Position numbers and translations under genes: made by a program. From assembly GCA_011380105.1 (NCBI GenBank), contig DRZW01000200.1:1-6991 (forward strand): a stretch of 6,991 bases of DNA, read 5' to 3'. The notes below the pieces were generated by a model. That model made no database searches. It was not told the origin of the DNA and saw nothing but the letters and a program-made list of their open reading frames with translations. Below, in pieces: positions 1 to 6,988 of this stretch. Position 1 is the stretch's first letter; each line of letters opens with the position of its first letter. This DNA is from Halothiobacillaceae bacterium. GTDB lineage: Bacteria; Pseudomonadota; Gammaproteobacteria; Halothiobacillales; Halothiobacillaceae.

Positions 1-1
1 G

Positions 2-205
2 CGCCACCCTGAGGCACGGGCGATTGTCTACGGTCATACCCACCGACGCGTTATAGATCAAAGCCAAATACCTTGGGTGCTAAACCCCGGCGCGGCTGGT
101 AGAATCAGAGCGATCGTCGGGCCGGGCTGTCTGCTGCTGAACGCCCAGGCAGACGTATGGTCGGTCGAAACTTTTGTCTGCCCCCGAGCCCATCGGCGTT
201 CATAA
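2..205 (+). CDS. Metallophosphoesterase, YfcE/MJ0936-like, C-terminal fragment (5' end outside window)
   Basis: The open frame entering from the left edge encodes the last 67 residues of a calcineurin-like phosphoesterase and stops with TAA at 203-205. The fragment contains the motif GHTH (fragment residues 11-14), preceded by a hydrophobic strand (AIVY), and then the NPGAAGR segment (residues 28-34). In the small YfcE/MJ0936-type phosphodiesterases, the GHTH histidines are metal ligands of the di-metal site and an N-P-G-S/A turn follows about 15 residues later. The enzymes hydrolyse phosphodiester or phosphomonoester bonds; the substrate cannot be inferred here. The N-terminal metal-binding motifs (DxH, GDxxD, GNHE) lie outside the window. 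The next gene starts 22 bases downstream on the same strand, so cotranscription is likely. The assignment rests on two motifs in a short piece but their order and spacing fit well. Confidence 0.8.
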   Translation, partial: RHPEARAIVYGHTHRRVIDQSQIPWVLNPGAAGRIRAIVGPGCLLLNAQADVWSVETFVCPRAHRRS

Positions 206-227
206 ACGATTCCTGTCATTTACTGCT

Positions 228-1139
228 ATGGCAAACATTTTTGGTATTGGTAATGTCACCCTCGATATCATCAACGAAGTACAGCATTATCCTGTACGTG
301 ACAGCGAACAACGCGCCTTAACACAACGCGTCCGGGTGGGCGGTAATGTCGCCAACACCTTAACGGTACTGCGTCAATTTGATCATCAATGCCAGTTAGG
401 GGCCAGTGTCGGCGTGGATACAGACGGCGAGCGCATTATAGAAGGACTACAGGCTGCCGATATTGGTCTGGATTATTTAAAACGCCCCAAACAAGGCCAC
501 ACCCCAACCTCTCATATCATCTTAGACCGGGAAACCGGTGCGCGCACCATTGTTCATTATCGTGAATTACCAGAATACGATTTACCTACGTTTTTGAAAG
601 CCGAGCATAAACTCGCTCAGTTCGACTGGATTCATTTTGAAGCCCGCGCCATGGAAGAAACCAAAAGTATGCTCGCGTTAGCCCGGGAGGTGGTGCGCGA
701 TCAGCCGGTGTCATTAGAGGTGGAGAAGGATCGCGATTTACTCGATCAGGTCTGGGGCATTCCCGATATTATCTTCTTCTCCAAGCACTTTGCTCAGCAA
801 CGGGGTTTTTCTGACCCACGGGCATTTCTCGAACAAGCCCATCAGTGGGCACCACAGGCTCAATTGGTGCTCGGTTGGGGTAATCAGGGTGCGTTTGGCT
901 TTTTTTCACAAAACAAAGAGCCGTTGCAACATCGGCCACCTAGTCGTAAGCTGGATGTTATTGACAGCGTCGGTGCCGGTGACACGCTTATTGCCGGATT
1001 TATTCATGCCCGATTGCAACAAATGGACCACCGTGCGGCGTTAGCTTTTGCCGTTAATCTTGCCGAGCGTAAACTTGAGCAGATTGGTTTTACCCGCTTA
1101 GGTCCAGCTGATCCGCAAAATAAACCGGATCTGCTCTGA
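228..1139 (+). CDS. PfkB-family sugar kinase, ketohexokinase (fructokinase)-like
   Basis: This 303-residue protein belongs to the ribokinase/PfkB family, which transfers phosphate from ATP to a sugar hydroxyl in the cytoplasm. Both signatures are present: GGN at residues 38-40 with N43, and DSVGAGDT at 246-253 with catalytic base D252. Compared with remembered human ketohexokinase, D13, D25, N40 and N43 fall at the positions of its D15, D27, N42 and N45 with a constant offset of two. Shared blocks include YPxxDSE, GARTIVHYRELP (104-115), FDWIHFE (132-138), VSLEVEK (161-167) and an SK pair followed by GF. Phosphorylation of fructose or a similar ketose to the 1-phosphate is therefore the best guess, but specificity is inferred. 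ATG at 228 is chosen because the family's first beta strand begins there and it clears the upstream stop. A TTG at 174 would add 18 residues and overlap the phosphoesterase. Neither start has a good Shine-Dalgarno sequence. Confidence 0.88.
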   Translation: MANIFGIGNVTLDIINEVQHYPVRDSEQRALTQRVRVGGNVANTLTVLRQFDHQCQLGASVGVDTDGERIIEGLQAADIGLDYLKRPKQGHTPTSHIILDRETGARTIVHYRELPEYDLPTFLKAEHKLAQFDWIHFEARAMEETKSMLALAREVVRDQPVSLEVEKDRDLLDQVWGIPDIIFFSKHFAQQRGFSDPRAFLEQAHQWAPQAQLVLGWGNQGAFGFFSQNKEPLQHRPPSRKLDVIDSVGAGDTLIAGFIHARLQQMDHRAALAFAVNLAERKLEQIGFTRLGPADPQNKPDLL

Positions 1140-1159
1140 CGGTTGGATGAATTAAAGCC

Positions 1160-1182
1160 AATTGACGCACTAGGCGTCAATT
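1160..1182. repeat. Perfect inverted repeat, 9-bp arms with 5-base spacer
   Basis: The arms AATTGACGC (1160-1168) and GCGTCAATT (1174-1182) are perfect reverse complements around ACTAG. The element lies 20 bases after the kinase stop and about 95 bases before the start of the EAL protein. It could be a weak transcription terminator for the kinase, but only three T residues (1181-1183) are present and two of them belong to the stem. It could equally be an operator: the left arm contains TTGACG, which resembles a sigma70 -35 box, and GATAAT at 1189-1194 resembles a -10 box, though the 21-base spacing is too long for an ordinary promoter. The role is unresolved. Confidence 0.5.
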
Positions 1183-1211
1183 TCGATAGATAATAACAAT
1201 AAGGTTCCAGA

Positions 1212-1224
1212 TACCACCGTGGTA
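1212..1224. repeat. 13-bp odd palindrome upstream of the PAS-GGDEF-EAL gene
   Basis: TACCAC and GTGGTA flank a single central C and are perfect reverse complements. A one-base centre cannot form an RNA hairpin loop without opening base pairs, so a protein-binding site is the more natural reading if it is functional. It sits 52 bases before the chosen ATG at 1277, in the expected position for an operator or 5' leader element. A palindrome of this length can also arise by chance. Confidence 0.3.
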
Positions 1225-1276
1225 AAGATACAAGGCCAACTTAGCGCTTTTGCCAATATTTGTCCGCATTATAGTA

Positions 1277-2902
1277 ATGCATACAGATAATCCCACCCTC
1301 CAGCGGCTACTGCAGCAAACGCTCGATCAATGCGAAAATATTTTGATCGTCACCGATGACCACGGCCAATGCGTGTTTGCTAACCAAGTTGCTCAGACCA
1401 TCATCAAGCAAAGCCCAGCGGAACAGCAACCAGAAAAAGCGCCCATCGAGCTCGATGCTCAAATACAAACCCTGATCAAAGAGCGCCGCAGTCGGCGGAT
1501 CCGCCTGAAAACCCAAAACCAGAGTCATGAACTTTTCCAGCGCTACCAGAAATTAACTAATCCCGATCAAACCCAACCATATCATTTATTTATCTTTGAG
1601 CGACTCGATGTCAACAGTAATGAATCACAGCACTATTTCGCTACCGGCGGCTTGTTTAGTCGGGCGGGATTACAGCATTATGGCGGGCTTGTGCTCAAAC
1701 AGGAGCAGCCATTAATTCTGTTGGTGCTAAATATCCGATCTTTTCGATTTATTAATGATCGCCACGGTCATCGAATCGGCGACCTACTCATCCGGGGATT
1801 AGCATATAGGCTCAACAAGCAGTTGCCCGATCACTGGATGAGCGCACACCTAAAGGGCGCTGAGTTTGCCGTGTTAGCCCCGCAAGAGGAACTCGCCAAC
1901 CTTGCCCAAATCGAGCAATTCTTAAACGAACTCACCCACAAGCCCATCACTTGCGATAAGACTCCACTGATAGTCACTTTACGTGCTGGTATTGCGCTAT
2001 TCCCACAGCATAGTGAAAACATTGGCCAATTACTTAACCAGGCTGAAACCGCCTTAACCGAATCCAGAAATGAGCAAAGCGGGTCTATTCGTTATTTTGA
2101 TCCGGGACACAATCGCCAACAAAACCAACATCTTGAACTACTCGATGCGCTGAAAACTGGGCTGTCAGACCAGGCATTCCAATTGGTTTATCAAATCCAG
2201 CAAGATGCCCAGGGGCTGGATATTAGTGGTGTAGAGGCGTTACTACGCTTTAATCCGGCGAAAGCGGAACTCAGAGTAGGGCCAAACGTGTTTATTCCGC
2301 TGCTCGAGCAATCAGGCCTGATCATTGAGGTGGGCGAATTTGTACTCCGCAAAGCTGCTGAGCAGGCAGTTCAGTGGCAACAACAACTTCAAGACCAGAT
2401 TAATGTTTCGGTGAATATATCCAGTATTCAGTTGCATGCGCCCTGCTTTTATAAATGTGTACAGCGCATTATCATCGAGACAGGTGTCAACCCGGAACAA
2501 ATCGAGTTGGAATTGACTGAATCGGCACTGGTAACCGAACCGGATAAAGCCGAACGGGTTCTTCGGGCAATTAAAGAGCTTGGGGTAAAATTGGCCTTGG
2601 ACGATTTTGGTACCGGCTACTCATCGCTTTCTTATCTCAAGCGTTTCCCGTTTGACCGCTTAAAGATTGACCAGAGCTTTGTCCGTGATCTACTACATGA
2701 TAAACACGACCTGGAGATTGTCCGGGCTATTATAGCCATGGGCAAAGCACTGTCATTGCAGATTATCGCTGAGGGCGTTGAAACTTTAGAGCAGCGCGAT
2801 ATGCTCGATGCACTAGGCTGTGATCTATTTCAGGGTTATTTAATTGGCCGTCCATCACCCGCCTCTGAGGTCGCGCCATTATTAGGCACCCGTTTGTTGT
2901 AA
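1277..2902 (+). CDS. PAS-GGDEF(degenerate)-EAL protein, predicted cyclic di-GMP phosphodiesterase
   Basis: This 541-residue protein has three parts: a PAS-like sensor (about 10-110), a GGDEF domain (about 118-275) and an EAL domain (about 285-535). The GGDEF signature reads KGAEF (193-197). The usual DxDxFK metal motif is NIRSFR (152-157) and the LTGLxNR start is also eroded, so cyclase activity is not expected. The EAL domain keeps the family's metal and catalytic residues: E320 in EALLRF, N380 in VNISS, E412/E415 in ELTES, D442/D443 in DDFGTG, K463, E499/E502 in EGVE and Q519. It should hydrolyse cyclic di-GMP to pGpG; the degenerate GGDEF may bind GTP or dimerise instead. There is no signal peptide or transmembrane segment, so it is probably cytosolic. 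ATG 1277 is chosen over an in-frame TTG at 1250; neither has a strong ribosome binding site. bolA begins 9 bases after the stop. Confidence 0.92.
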   Translation: MHTDNPTLQRLLQQTLDQCENILIVTDDHGQCVFANQVAQTIIKQSPAEQQPEKAPIELDAQIQTLIKERRSRRIRLKTQNQSHELFQRYQKLTNPDQTQPYHLFIFERLDVNSNESQHYFATGGLFSRAGLQHYGGLVLKQEQPLILLVLNIRSFRFINDRHGHRIGDLLIRGLAYRLNKQLPDHWMSAHLKGAEFAVLAPQEELANLAQIEQFLNELTHKPITCDKTPLIVTLRAGIALFPQHSENIGQLLNQAETALTESRNEQSGSIRYFDPGHNRQQNQHLELLDALKTGLSDQAFQLVYQIQQDAQGLDISGVEALLRFNPAKAELRVGPNVFIPLLEQSGLIIEVGEFVLRKAAEQAVQWQQQLQDQINVSVNISSIQLHAPCFYKCVQRIIIETGVNPEQIELELTESALVTEPDKAERVLRAIKELGVKLALDDFGTGYSSLSYLKRFPFDRLKIDQSFVRDLLHDKHDLEIVRAIIAMGKALSLQIIAEGVETLEQRDMLDALGCDLFQGYLIGRPSPASEVAPLLGTRLL

Positions 2903-2911
2903 GATACGCGC

Positions 2912-3226
2912 ATGAAACGCAAAAACTGGATAGAAGAGACTCTAACGGCAACACTGGCACCTACTCATTTGGAGGTTGAAGATCAATCTCACCAGCATGC
3001 CGGCAATAACAGCGAGACCCATTTCCGGATCGTGGTGGTTAGCCGCGCCTTTGAAGGTAAAATGCTCATTGCCCGCCACCGAATGACGCAAGACCCGCTC
3101 AAACCGGCTTTTAGAGAAGGCTTACACGCCCTTTCACTGCACACCTACACGCCGGAGGAATGGCTTAAACGCGAACAACGCGCCCCTGCCAGCCCTGATT
3201 GCAAAGGCGGCAACAAGCTTAGCTAG
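2912..3226 (+). CDS. bolA: BolA family transcriptional/Fe-S regulator
   Basis: This 104-residue protein covers the full BolA domain: LEVEDQSHQHAG near residues 20-31, ETHFRIVVVS (35-44), the positively charged RHRM segment (55-58, with conserved H56) and HALSLHTYTPEEW (72-84). The tail ASPDCKGG (93-100) matches the corresponding ASPPCRG tail of E. coli BolA, which favours BolA proper over the shorter IbaG/YrbA paralogue. BolA proteins pair with monothiol glutaredoxins through a [2Fe-2S] cluster. In E. coli, BolA is also a stress- and stationary-phase DNA-binding regulator affecting cell shape, motility and biofilm. The start is 9 bases after the EAL gene's stop, with only a weak AAGA upstream, suggesting cotranscription and perhaps translational coupling. 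Confidence 0.93.
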   Translation: MKRKNWIEETLTATLAPTHLEVEDQSHQHAGNNSETHFRIVVVSRAFEGKMLIARHRMTQDPLKPAFREGLHALSLHTYTPEEWLKREQRAPASPDCKGGNKLS

Positions 3227-3229
3227 AAT
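3199..3229 (+). promoter_or_regulatory. Weak candidate sigma70 promoter before the DUF481 gene
   Basis: TTGCAA (3199-3204, four of six to the -35 consensus) and TAGAAT (3224-3229, five of six to the -10 consensus) are separated by 19 bases, longer than ideal. The -10 box overlaps the bolA stop codon. It would give a leader of roughly 55 bases before the ATG at 3291. No terminator is visible between bolA and this gene, so readthrough from upstream is an alternative. Confidence 0.2.
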
Positions 3230-3279
3230 ATCAGCCTGCAAAATCTGCTAGTCTAAACATCCAATTTTTAACAATATGC

Positions 3280-3284
3280 TGAGG
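3280..3284 (+). promoter_or_regulatory. Ribosome binding site that decides the DUF481 start
   Basis: TGAGG sits six bases before ATG 3291, an ideal Shine-Dalgarno spacing. It lies downstream of the alternative in-frame ATG at 3276, which has no comparable site. The start at 3291 also gives a normal signal peptide beginning MQKK. Confidence 0.75.
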
Positions 3285-3290
3285 TTTTTA

Positions 3291-4004
3291 ATGCAGAAAA
3301 AACTGATTATTAGCGCCACCACAGCAGCAATGCTGATCTCCACCCCGCTTTTAGCGGATGAAAACCCCTGGCGAGGCAGTGCTGAGGCAGGTGCCTCTCT
3401 GACCACCGGTAACAGCGATACTGCCAGCACCAACGCCCGTTTAAAGCTGGGCTATGAAAAAAATCGCTGGGATAATCGGTTCCGGCTCGATTTTTTCTAC
3501 GCCCGTGAAGACGGCGAAGATACTGCTAATCGCATTCTTGGTGAATTTCAGAGTGATTATTTACTAACCGAACGAGATTATCTCTTCGGCGTGATCCGCG
3601 GCATTAGCGATGAATTCTCGGGTTATAAATATCAAACCAGCCTAGCCGGTGGTTATGGACGCAAACTCTGGGTGAGCGATCAGGGTTCATTGAAGGTTGA
3701 AGCCGGTCCGGGTGTGCGCAATAGCAAAGATAATGATGATAATACCGAAACCGATTTCATCGGCCGCTTTGCAGGCGAGCTTGAATATCAGATCTCAACC
3801 AATGCCCAGTTTGAACAGGATGTAACGGTTATCACCGGTAGTGATAACACCGAAGTTGAATCCATTACCGGTATCAGCGCTTCACTGACTGATACATTGG
3901 CCATGAAACTATCCTACACGGTTCAGCACAACACCAGTGTGCCAACTGGCACCAAAAAGACCGACACCTTCACATCAATAAATTTGGTCTATAACTTCAA
4001 ATAA
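3291..4004 (+). CDS. DUF481 family outer-membrane beta-barrel protein, YdiY-like
   Basis: This 237-residue protein begins with a Sec signal peptide: MQKK, a hydrophobic core and a cleavage site after LLA at residue 22. The mature part opens with NPWRGSAEAGASLTTGNSDT, the typical DUF481 entry with its W-x-G-x-x-E and TGN motifs. It continues with alternating hydrophobic/polar strands such as RFRLDFFYAREDG, LLTERDYLFGVIRG, SGYKYQTSLAGGYGRKL and EAGPGVR. The family forms small outer-membrane beta barrels; E. coli YdiY is a member, and no biochemical role is firmly established. The C-terminal strand ends YNFK, with an aromatic next to last. The start is set by the TGAGG site at 3280-3284; an ATG at 3276 would add five residues. 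The gene follows bolA after 64 bases and is closed by the terminator at 4027-4059. Confidence 0.9.
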   Translation: MQKKLIISATTAAMLISTPLLADENPWRGSAEAGASLTTGNSDTASTNARLKLGYEKNRWDNRFRLDFFYAREDGEDTANRILGEFQSDYLLTERDYLFGVIRGISDEFSGYKYQTSLAGGYGRKLWVSDQGSLKVEAGPGVRNSKDNDDNTETDFIGRFAGELEYQISTNAQFEQDVTVITGSDNTEVESITGISASLTDTLAMKLSYTVQHNTSVPTGTKKTDTFTSINLVYNFK

Positions 4005-4026
4005 ACCACTATTATTGACGCAAAAC

Positions 4027-4059
4027 GCCCGCCTGAAAAAAACTCAGGCGGGCTTTTTT
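4027..4059 (+). terminator. Strong intrinsic terminator between convergent DUF481 gene and ridA
   Basis: GCCCGCCTGA (4027-4036) and TCAGGCGGGC (4044-4053) form a perfect 10-bp GC-rich stem with a 7-base A-rich loop. Six T residues follow at 4054-4059. This is a canonical Rho-independent terminator for the plus-strand unit, starting 22 bases after the DUF481 stop. On the minus strand the same hairpin is followed by G and four T residues (complement of 4022-4025), so it may also stop transcription from ridA, whose stop codon is at 4076-4078. Confidence 0.93.
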
Positions 4060-4075
4060 GATGCTCGGCGGCTTG

Positions 4076-4462
4076 TTAACCACGGATAACCGCTACACCA
4101 TCCATTTCCACCAGCGCGCCCTTTGGCAATTGGCTAACACCGATGGCAGCGCGGGCCGGATAAGGGGCTTCTAGTTCTGCCCGCATCAGTTCATTGACCG
4201 TTTCAAAATGCGATAAGTCGGTCAGATATATCTGTAATTTAACAATATCGGCCAATGATCCCCCCGCCGCTTCACAAACAGCCCGAAGGTTGGCAAACAC
4301 CTGTTTGGTCTGCTCACGGATATCACCGCCCTTAAATTGGTTATCTACCGGATTAAGCGCAATCTGTCCGGAAAGATAAACCGTCTGATCAACCTTGACC
4401 GCCTGCGAGTATGGGCCGATGGCAGCCGGTGCTTTATCAGTATGAATAATGGTTTTTTGCAT
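4076..4462 (-). CDS. ridA: RidA family reactive enamine/imine deaminase
   Basis: This 128-residue protein is a full-length RidA (YjgF/YER057c/UK114 family) member. RidA trimers hydrolyse the reactive 2-aminoacrylate-type enamine/imine intermediates released by PLP enzymes such as threonine/serine dehydratase, giving 2-ketoacids and ammonia and protecting other PLP enzymes. Visible family features are [12 protein letters not shown] (11-22), YLSGQI, the YPARAAIGV segment with R104, the arginine that binds the substrate carboxylate, and VEMDGVAV with E119, equivalent to E. coli E120. ATG 4462 is chosen; an in-frame TTG at 4468 would add two residues. A GAG core lies 10 bases upstream of the ATG. 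It is the last gene of the rpoZ-spoT-ridA unit, 23 bases after the spoT stop, a common arrangement in gammaproteobacteria. Confidence 0.95.
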   Translation of the reverse strand: MQKTIIHTDKAPAAIGPYSQAVKVDQTVYLSGQIALNPVDNQFKGGDIREQTKQVFANLRAVCEAAGGSLADIVKLQIYLTDLSHFETVNELMRAELEAPYPARAAIGVSQLPKGALVEMDGVAVIRG

Positions 4463-4485
4463 GATCAAAATACTCAGAATAGAGG

Positions 4486-6687
4486 TTAATTGCGGGTTAC
4501 CCGAACCACATTGCTGGCTTGCTTAATCCGACGCATTACTCGAGCTAAATGGTTGCGGTCCTTAACCCGCACGGTAATGGTAATGATGGTGAGGTTAACA
4601 TCCCGGTCATCAAAGCGGACATCATCAATATCCGAGCCGGCCTGCGAGACTGCGCTGGCAATCCGCGCCAGCCCTCCTCGAATATTATTGGCATGCACCA
4701 CCAATTGAGCTTGATAATCACCTGCGGCCTGATCATCCCACTGTAACGGTAACCAGCGTTCCGGATGGTGCCCGGCATCGCGGGCATTAGTGCAACCCTG
4801 GCGGTGAACCACAATACCGCGCCCATTCGATAAAAACCCAGCCACCTTATCTCCCGGCACAGGATGACAGCATTTAGCAAAGGTAACGACAAGCCCTTCG
4901 GTGCCGCTAATCGTCATCGGGGGCGTGCAGTTTCCTTCACGTTCAACGCACGGCTCGGGTTTCGCAGTTAAAAGCCGCGCAACGATGGGGGCCATCCGGT
5001 TGCCCAGCCCCAGTTCGCGTAATAAGTCGGTGAAATCATCGTGACGATATTCACGCAATAATGCGTTAAGCTGATCACGATCAATATCTTCCAGCTTGCG
5101 ATTCTCCGCTGCTAACACTTTATCCAACAACCGGCGACCTAGCTTTATCGCCTCAGCATCCTTAAGCTGTTTTAAGTAGTTTCGGATATTGGTTCGCGCC
5201 TTGGCGGTAACCACAAAGGATAACCAATTGGGATTGGGTTCAGCACCCTCTGCGGTGATCACCTCGATGGTCTGGCCGCTCTCAAGTTGGGTTGAAACCG
5301 GGGCCAAACGGCGGTTGATCTTACAGGCAACACAACTATTACCGACATCAGTGTGAATCGCGTAGGCAAAATCAATCGCAGTCGCGCCACGCGGCAGTTC
5401 AATAATCTCCCCCATAGGGGTAAAAACGTAAACCTCATCGGGAAATAAATCGACCTTAACCGATTCCAGAAACTCCTGAGGATTTCCCGCTTTTTGCTGG
5501 ATTTCTAGTAGGTCGCGCAACCATTCCCGTGCGCGCGCTTGGGTAGCTGCACCCCGATCACCTTCTGCTTTATACAGCCAATGTGCCGCAATACCGGATT
5601 CGGCAAACTGATGCATTTCCACGGTGCGGATCTGCACTTCAAGTGGAATGCCATGCGGTCCGAAAAGGATGGTGTGCAGGGACTGATAGCCGTTGGCTTT
5701 GGGGATGGCGATATAGTCCTTAAAGCGCCCAGGGAGTGGCTTATAGAGGTTATGTACCACCCCTAAAGCGCGATAGCACTCATCAACCCTGTCGACCAGA
5801 ATACGAACGGCAAAAACATCAAACACCTCCCGAAACGGTAGGCGTTTTTGCACCATTTTTCGGTAGATAGAATACGACCGTTTCTCCCGAGCAGCTACTT
5901 CAGCCTGCACGCCCTCTTCGGCTAGACGGTTAGCAAAACGTTGCTCGACCTCATGGACGATTTCTTTACGATTGCCGCGTGCCCGGCGCACAGATTCATT
6001 GATCACCCGATATCTCGTCGGATGTAATGCCGCAAAACCCAAGTCCTCAAGCTCGTGACGAATCGCATTTAAGCCTAATCGATTCGCAATCGGCGTGTAG
6101 ATATCCAGCGTTTCGCGGGCAATGCGACGTCGCTTGTCCGGGCGCATTACCCCAAGAGTGCGCATATTATGGAGCCGATCAGACAGCTTGATCAGAATAA
6201 CGCGCACGTCTTCGACCATTGCCATCACCATCTTGCGAAAATTCGCGGCTTGGGCTTCGGCTTTGGATTTAAAGTGGATTTGTTCAAGCTTGGAGACACC
6301 ATCGACCAGGTGAGCAACCTCTTGGCCAAATAGGCTCACAATCTGATCGTGCGCTACCTCAGTATCTTCAACCACATCGTGCAAAATCGCTGCGATAATG
6401 GTGTCTTTATCCATTCGCAAGTCAGCTAGGATGTGCGCGACTGCAATCGGATGACTGATATAAGGCTCACCGCTTTTGCGGGTCTGGCCAGCATGGGCAT
6501 GGGCACCGAACTCAAAAGCCTTTCGAATATCCTCAACGGACTGATCATCTAAATATTCCGACAAATGCTGTGCTAGCGGCGCGAAAAAAACATCGGTCTG
6601 TGAGCTGACGCACTCACTACTTACAGTAGCGGCACATTCAGATGAAGCAGCTCGGGATAACAGCTTATCAGGATTCGGCGCAGTCAT
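4486..6687 (-). CDS. spoT: Bifunctional (p)ppGpp synthetase/3'-pyrophosphohydrolase SpoT
   Basis: This 733-residue long RSH protein makes and degrades the stringent-response alarmone (p)ppGpp. The hydrolase HD domain is intact: H79, H103, D104, D170 and E107/D108 align with RelSeq H53, H77, D78, D144 and E81/D82. The synthetase carries D290, Y334 and E350 and the motif RFKD (321-324), the RxKD form of bifunctional enzymes rather than RelA's ExDD. Then follow a TGS domain (about 416-478), a helical region, the conserved-cysteine segment with CCHPVPGD (606-613), and a C-terminal ACT domain (about 659-733). ATG 6687 is 13 bases after the rpoZ stop. An in-frame TTG at 6723 would overlap rpoZ and is less likely. 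No good Shine-Dalgarno is visible, so coupling to rpoZ translation is plausible. About 33 residues precede the part alignable to E. coli SpoT. Confidence 0.96.
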   Translation of the reverse strand: MTAPNPDKLLSRAASSECAATVSSECVSSQTDVFFAPLAQHLSEYLDDQSVEDIRKAFEFGAHAHAGQTRKSGEPYISHPIAVAHILADLRMDKDTIIAAILHDVVEDTEVAHDQIVSLFGQEVAHLVDGVSKLEQIHFKSKAEAQAANFRKMVMAMVEDVRVILIKLSDRLHNMRTLGVMRPDKRRRIARETLDIYTPIANRLGLNAIRHELEDLGFAALHPTRYRVINESVRRARGNRKEIVHEVEQRFANRLAEEGVQAEVAAREKRSYSIYRKMVQKRLPFREVFDVFAVRILVDRVDECYRALGVVHNLYKPLPGRFKDYIAIPKANGYQSLHTILFGPHGIPLEVQIRTVEMHQFAESGIAAHWLYKAEGDRGAATQARAREWLRDLLEIQQKAGNPQEFLESVKVDLFPDEVYVFTPMGEIIELPRGATAIDFAYAIHTDVGNSCVACKINRRLAPVSTQLESGQTIEVITAEGAEPNPNWLSFVVTAKARTNIRNYLKQLKDAEAIKLGRRLLDKVLAAENRKLEDIDRDQLNALLREYRHDDFTDLLRELGLGNRMAPIVARLLTAKPEPCVEREGNCTPPMTISGTEGLVVTFAKCCHPVPGDKVAGFLSNGRGIVVHRQGCTNARDAGHHPERWLPLQWDDQAAGDYQAQLVVHANNIRGGLARIASAVSQAGSDIDDVRFDDRDVNLTIITITVRVKDRNHLARVMRRIKQASNVVRVTRN

Positions 6688-6700
6688 TGCCAGCAGCGAT

Positions 6701-6988
6701 TTAAGCCTTGCCCTTCTCGGCAAAATGCGCTAACTCTTTGCGAATTTGCGCTTCGCTGACCTGCGATTGGGCAAGATTGCGCTCATTTTGAATCTGCTCA
6801 ATTTTTTTGGGGTCAATCTTGCCCTCACCGATTTCACGTAGTGCGATAACGACAGGTTTTTCCTTGCCCATTGGAACCAATGGTTCGGCACCTTGCTCAA
6901 TCTGGCGTGCCCTGCGGGCTGCATTTAGCACCAATTCAAAGCGATTAGGGATTTTATCAATACAATCTTCGATGGTAACTCGTGCCAT
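6701..6988 (-). CDS. rpoZ: DNA-directed RNA polymerase omega subunit
   Basis: This 95-residue protein is the omega subunit, which binds the beta' C-terminal region, aids polymerase assembly and forms part of ppGpp binding site 1 in E. coli. Family features are the N-terminal [24 protein letters not shown] region (1-24) including NRFxLV, RRARQ (25-29), the loop PLVP (36-39) and [12 protein letters not shown] (47-58), closely like E. coli RpoZ. The start ATG lies three bases from the window edge, so its upstream signals (and gmk, which commonly precedes it) cannot be seen. spoT starts 13 bases after the stop. The omega-SpoT pairing joins a ppGpp target and a ppGpp enzyme in one transcript. Confidence 0.96.
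   Translation of the reverse strand: MARVTIEDCIDKIPNRFELVLNAARRARQIEQGAEPLVPMGKEKPVVIALREIGEGKIDPKKIEQIQNERNLAQSQVSEAQIRKELAHFAEKGKA

Noticed and set aside
174..227. Kinase start at TTG 174, giving 18 extra N-terminal residues
   Set aside because: The extension overlaps the phosphoesterase by 32 bases, has no family similarity and no clear ribosome binding site; ATG 228 fits the first strand of the PfkB fold.
1160..1185. Inverted repeat called as a confident terminator
   Set aside because: The stem is only half GC and the T tract is three bases, two of them within the stem, unlike the clear terminator at 4027-4059.
1250..1275. Sigma70 promoter TTGCCA (1250-1255) with TATAGT (1270-1275) before the EAL gene
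   Set aside because: The spacer is only 14 bases and the transcript would start inside or at the coding sequence.
4545..4892. 115-codon minus-strand open frame within spoT, and several other 60-75 codon frames overlapping the kinase, EAL and spoT genes
   Set aside because: They lie entirely in other frames of strongly supported genes, show no recognisable domain and have no ribosome binding sites; they are shadows.
6688..6723. spoT start at TTG 6723 inside the end of rpoZ
   Set aside because: A rare start codon overlapping rpoZ, adding 12 residues with no similarity; ATG 6687 follows the rpoZ stop closely.
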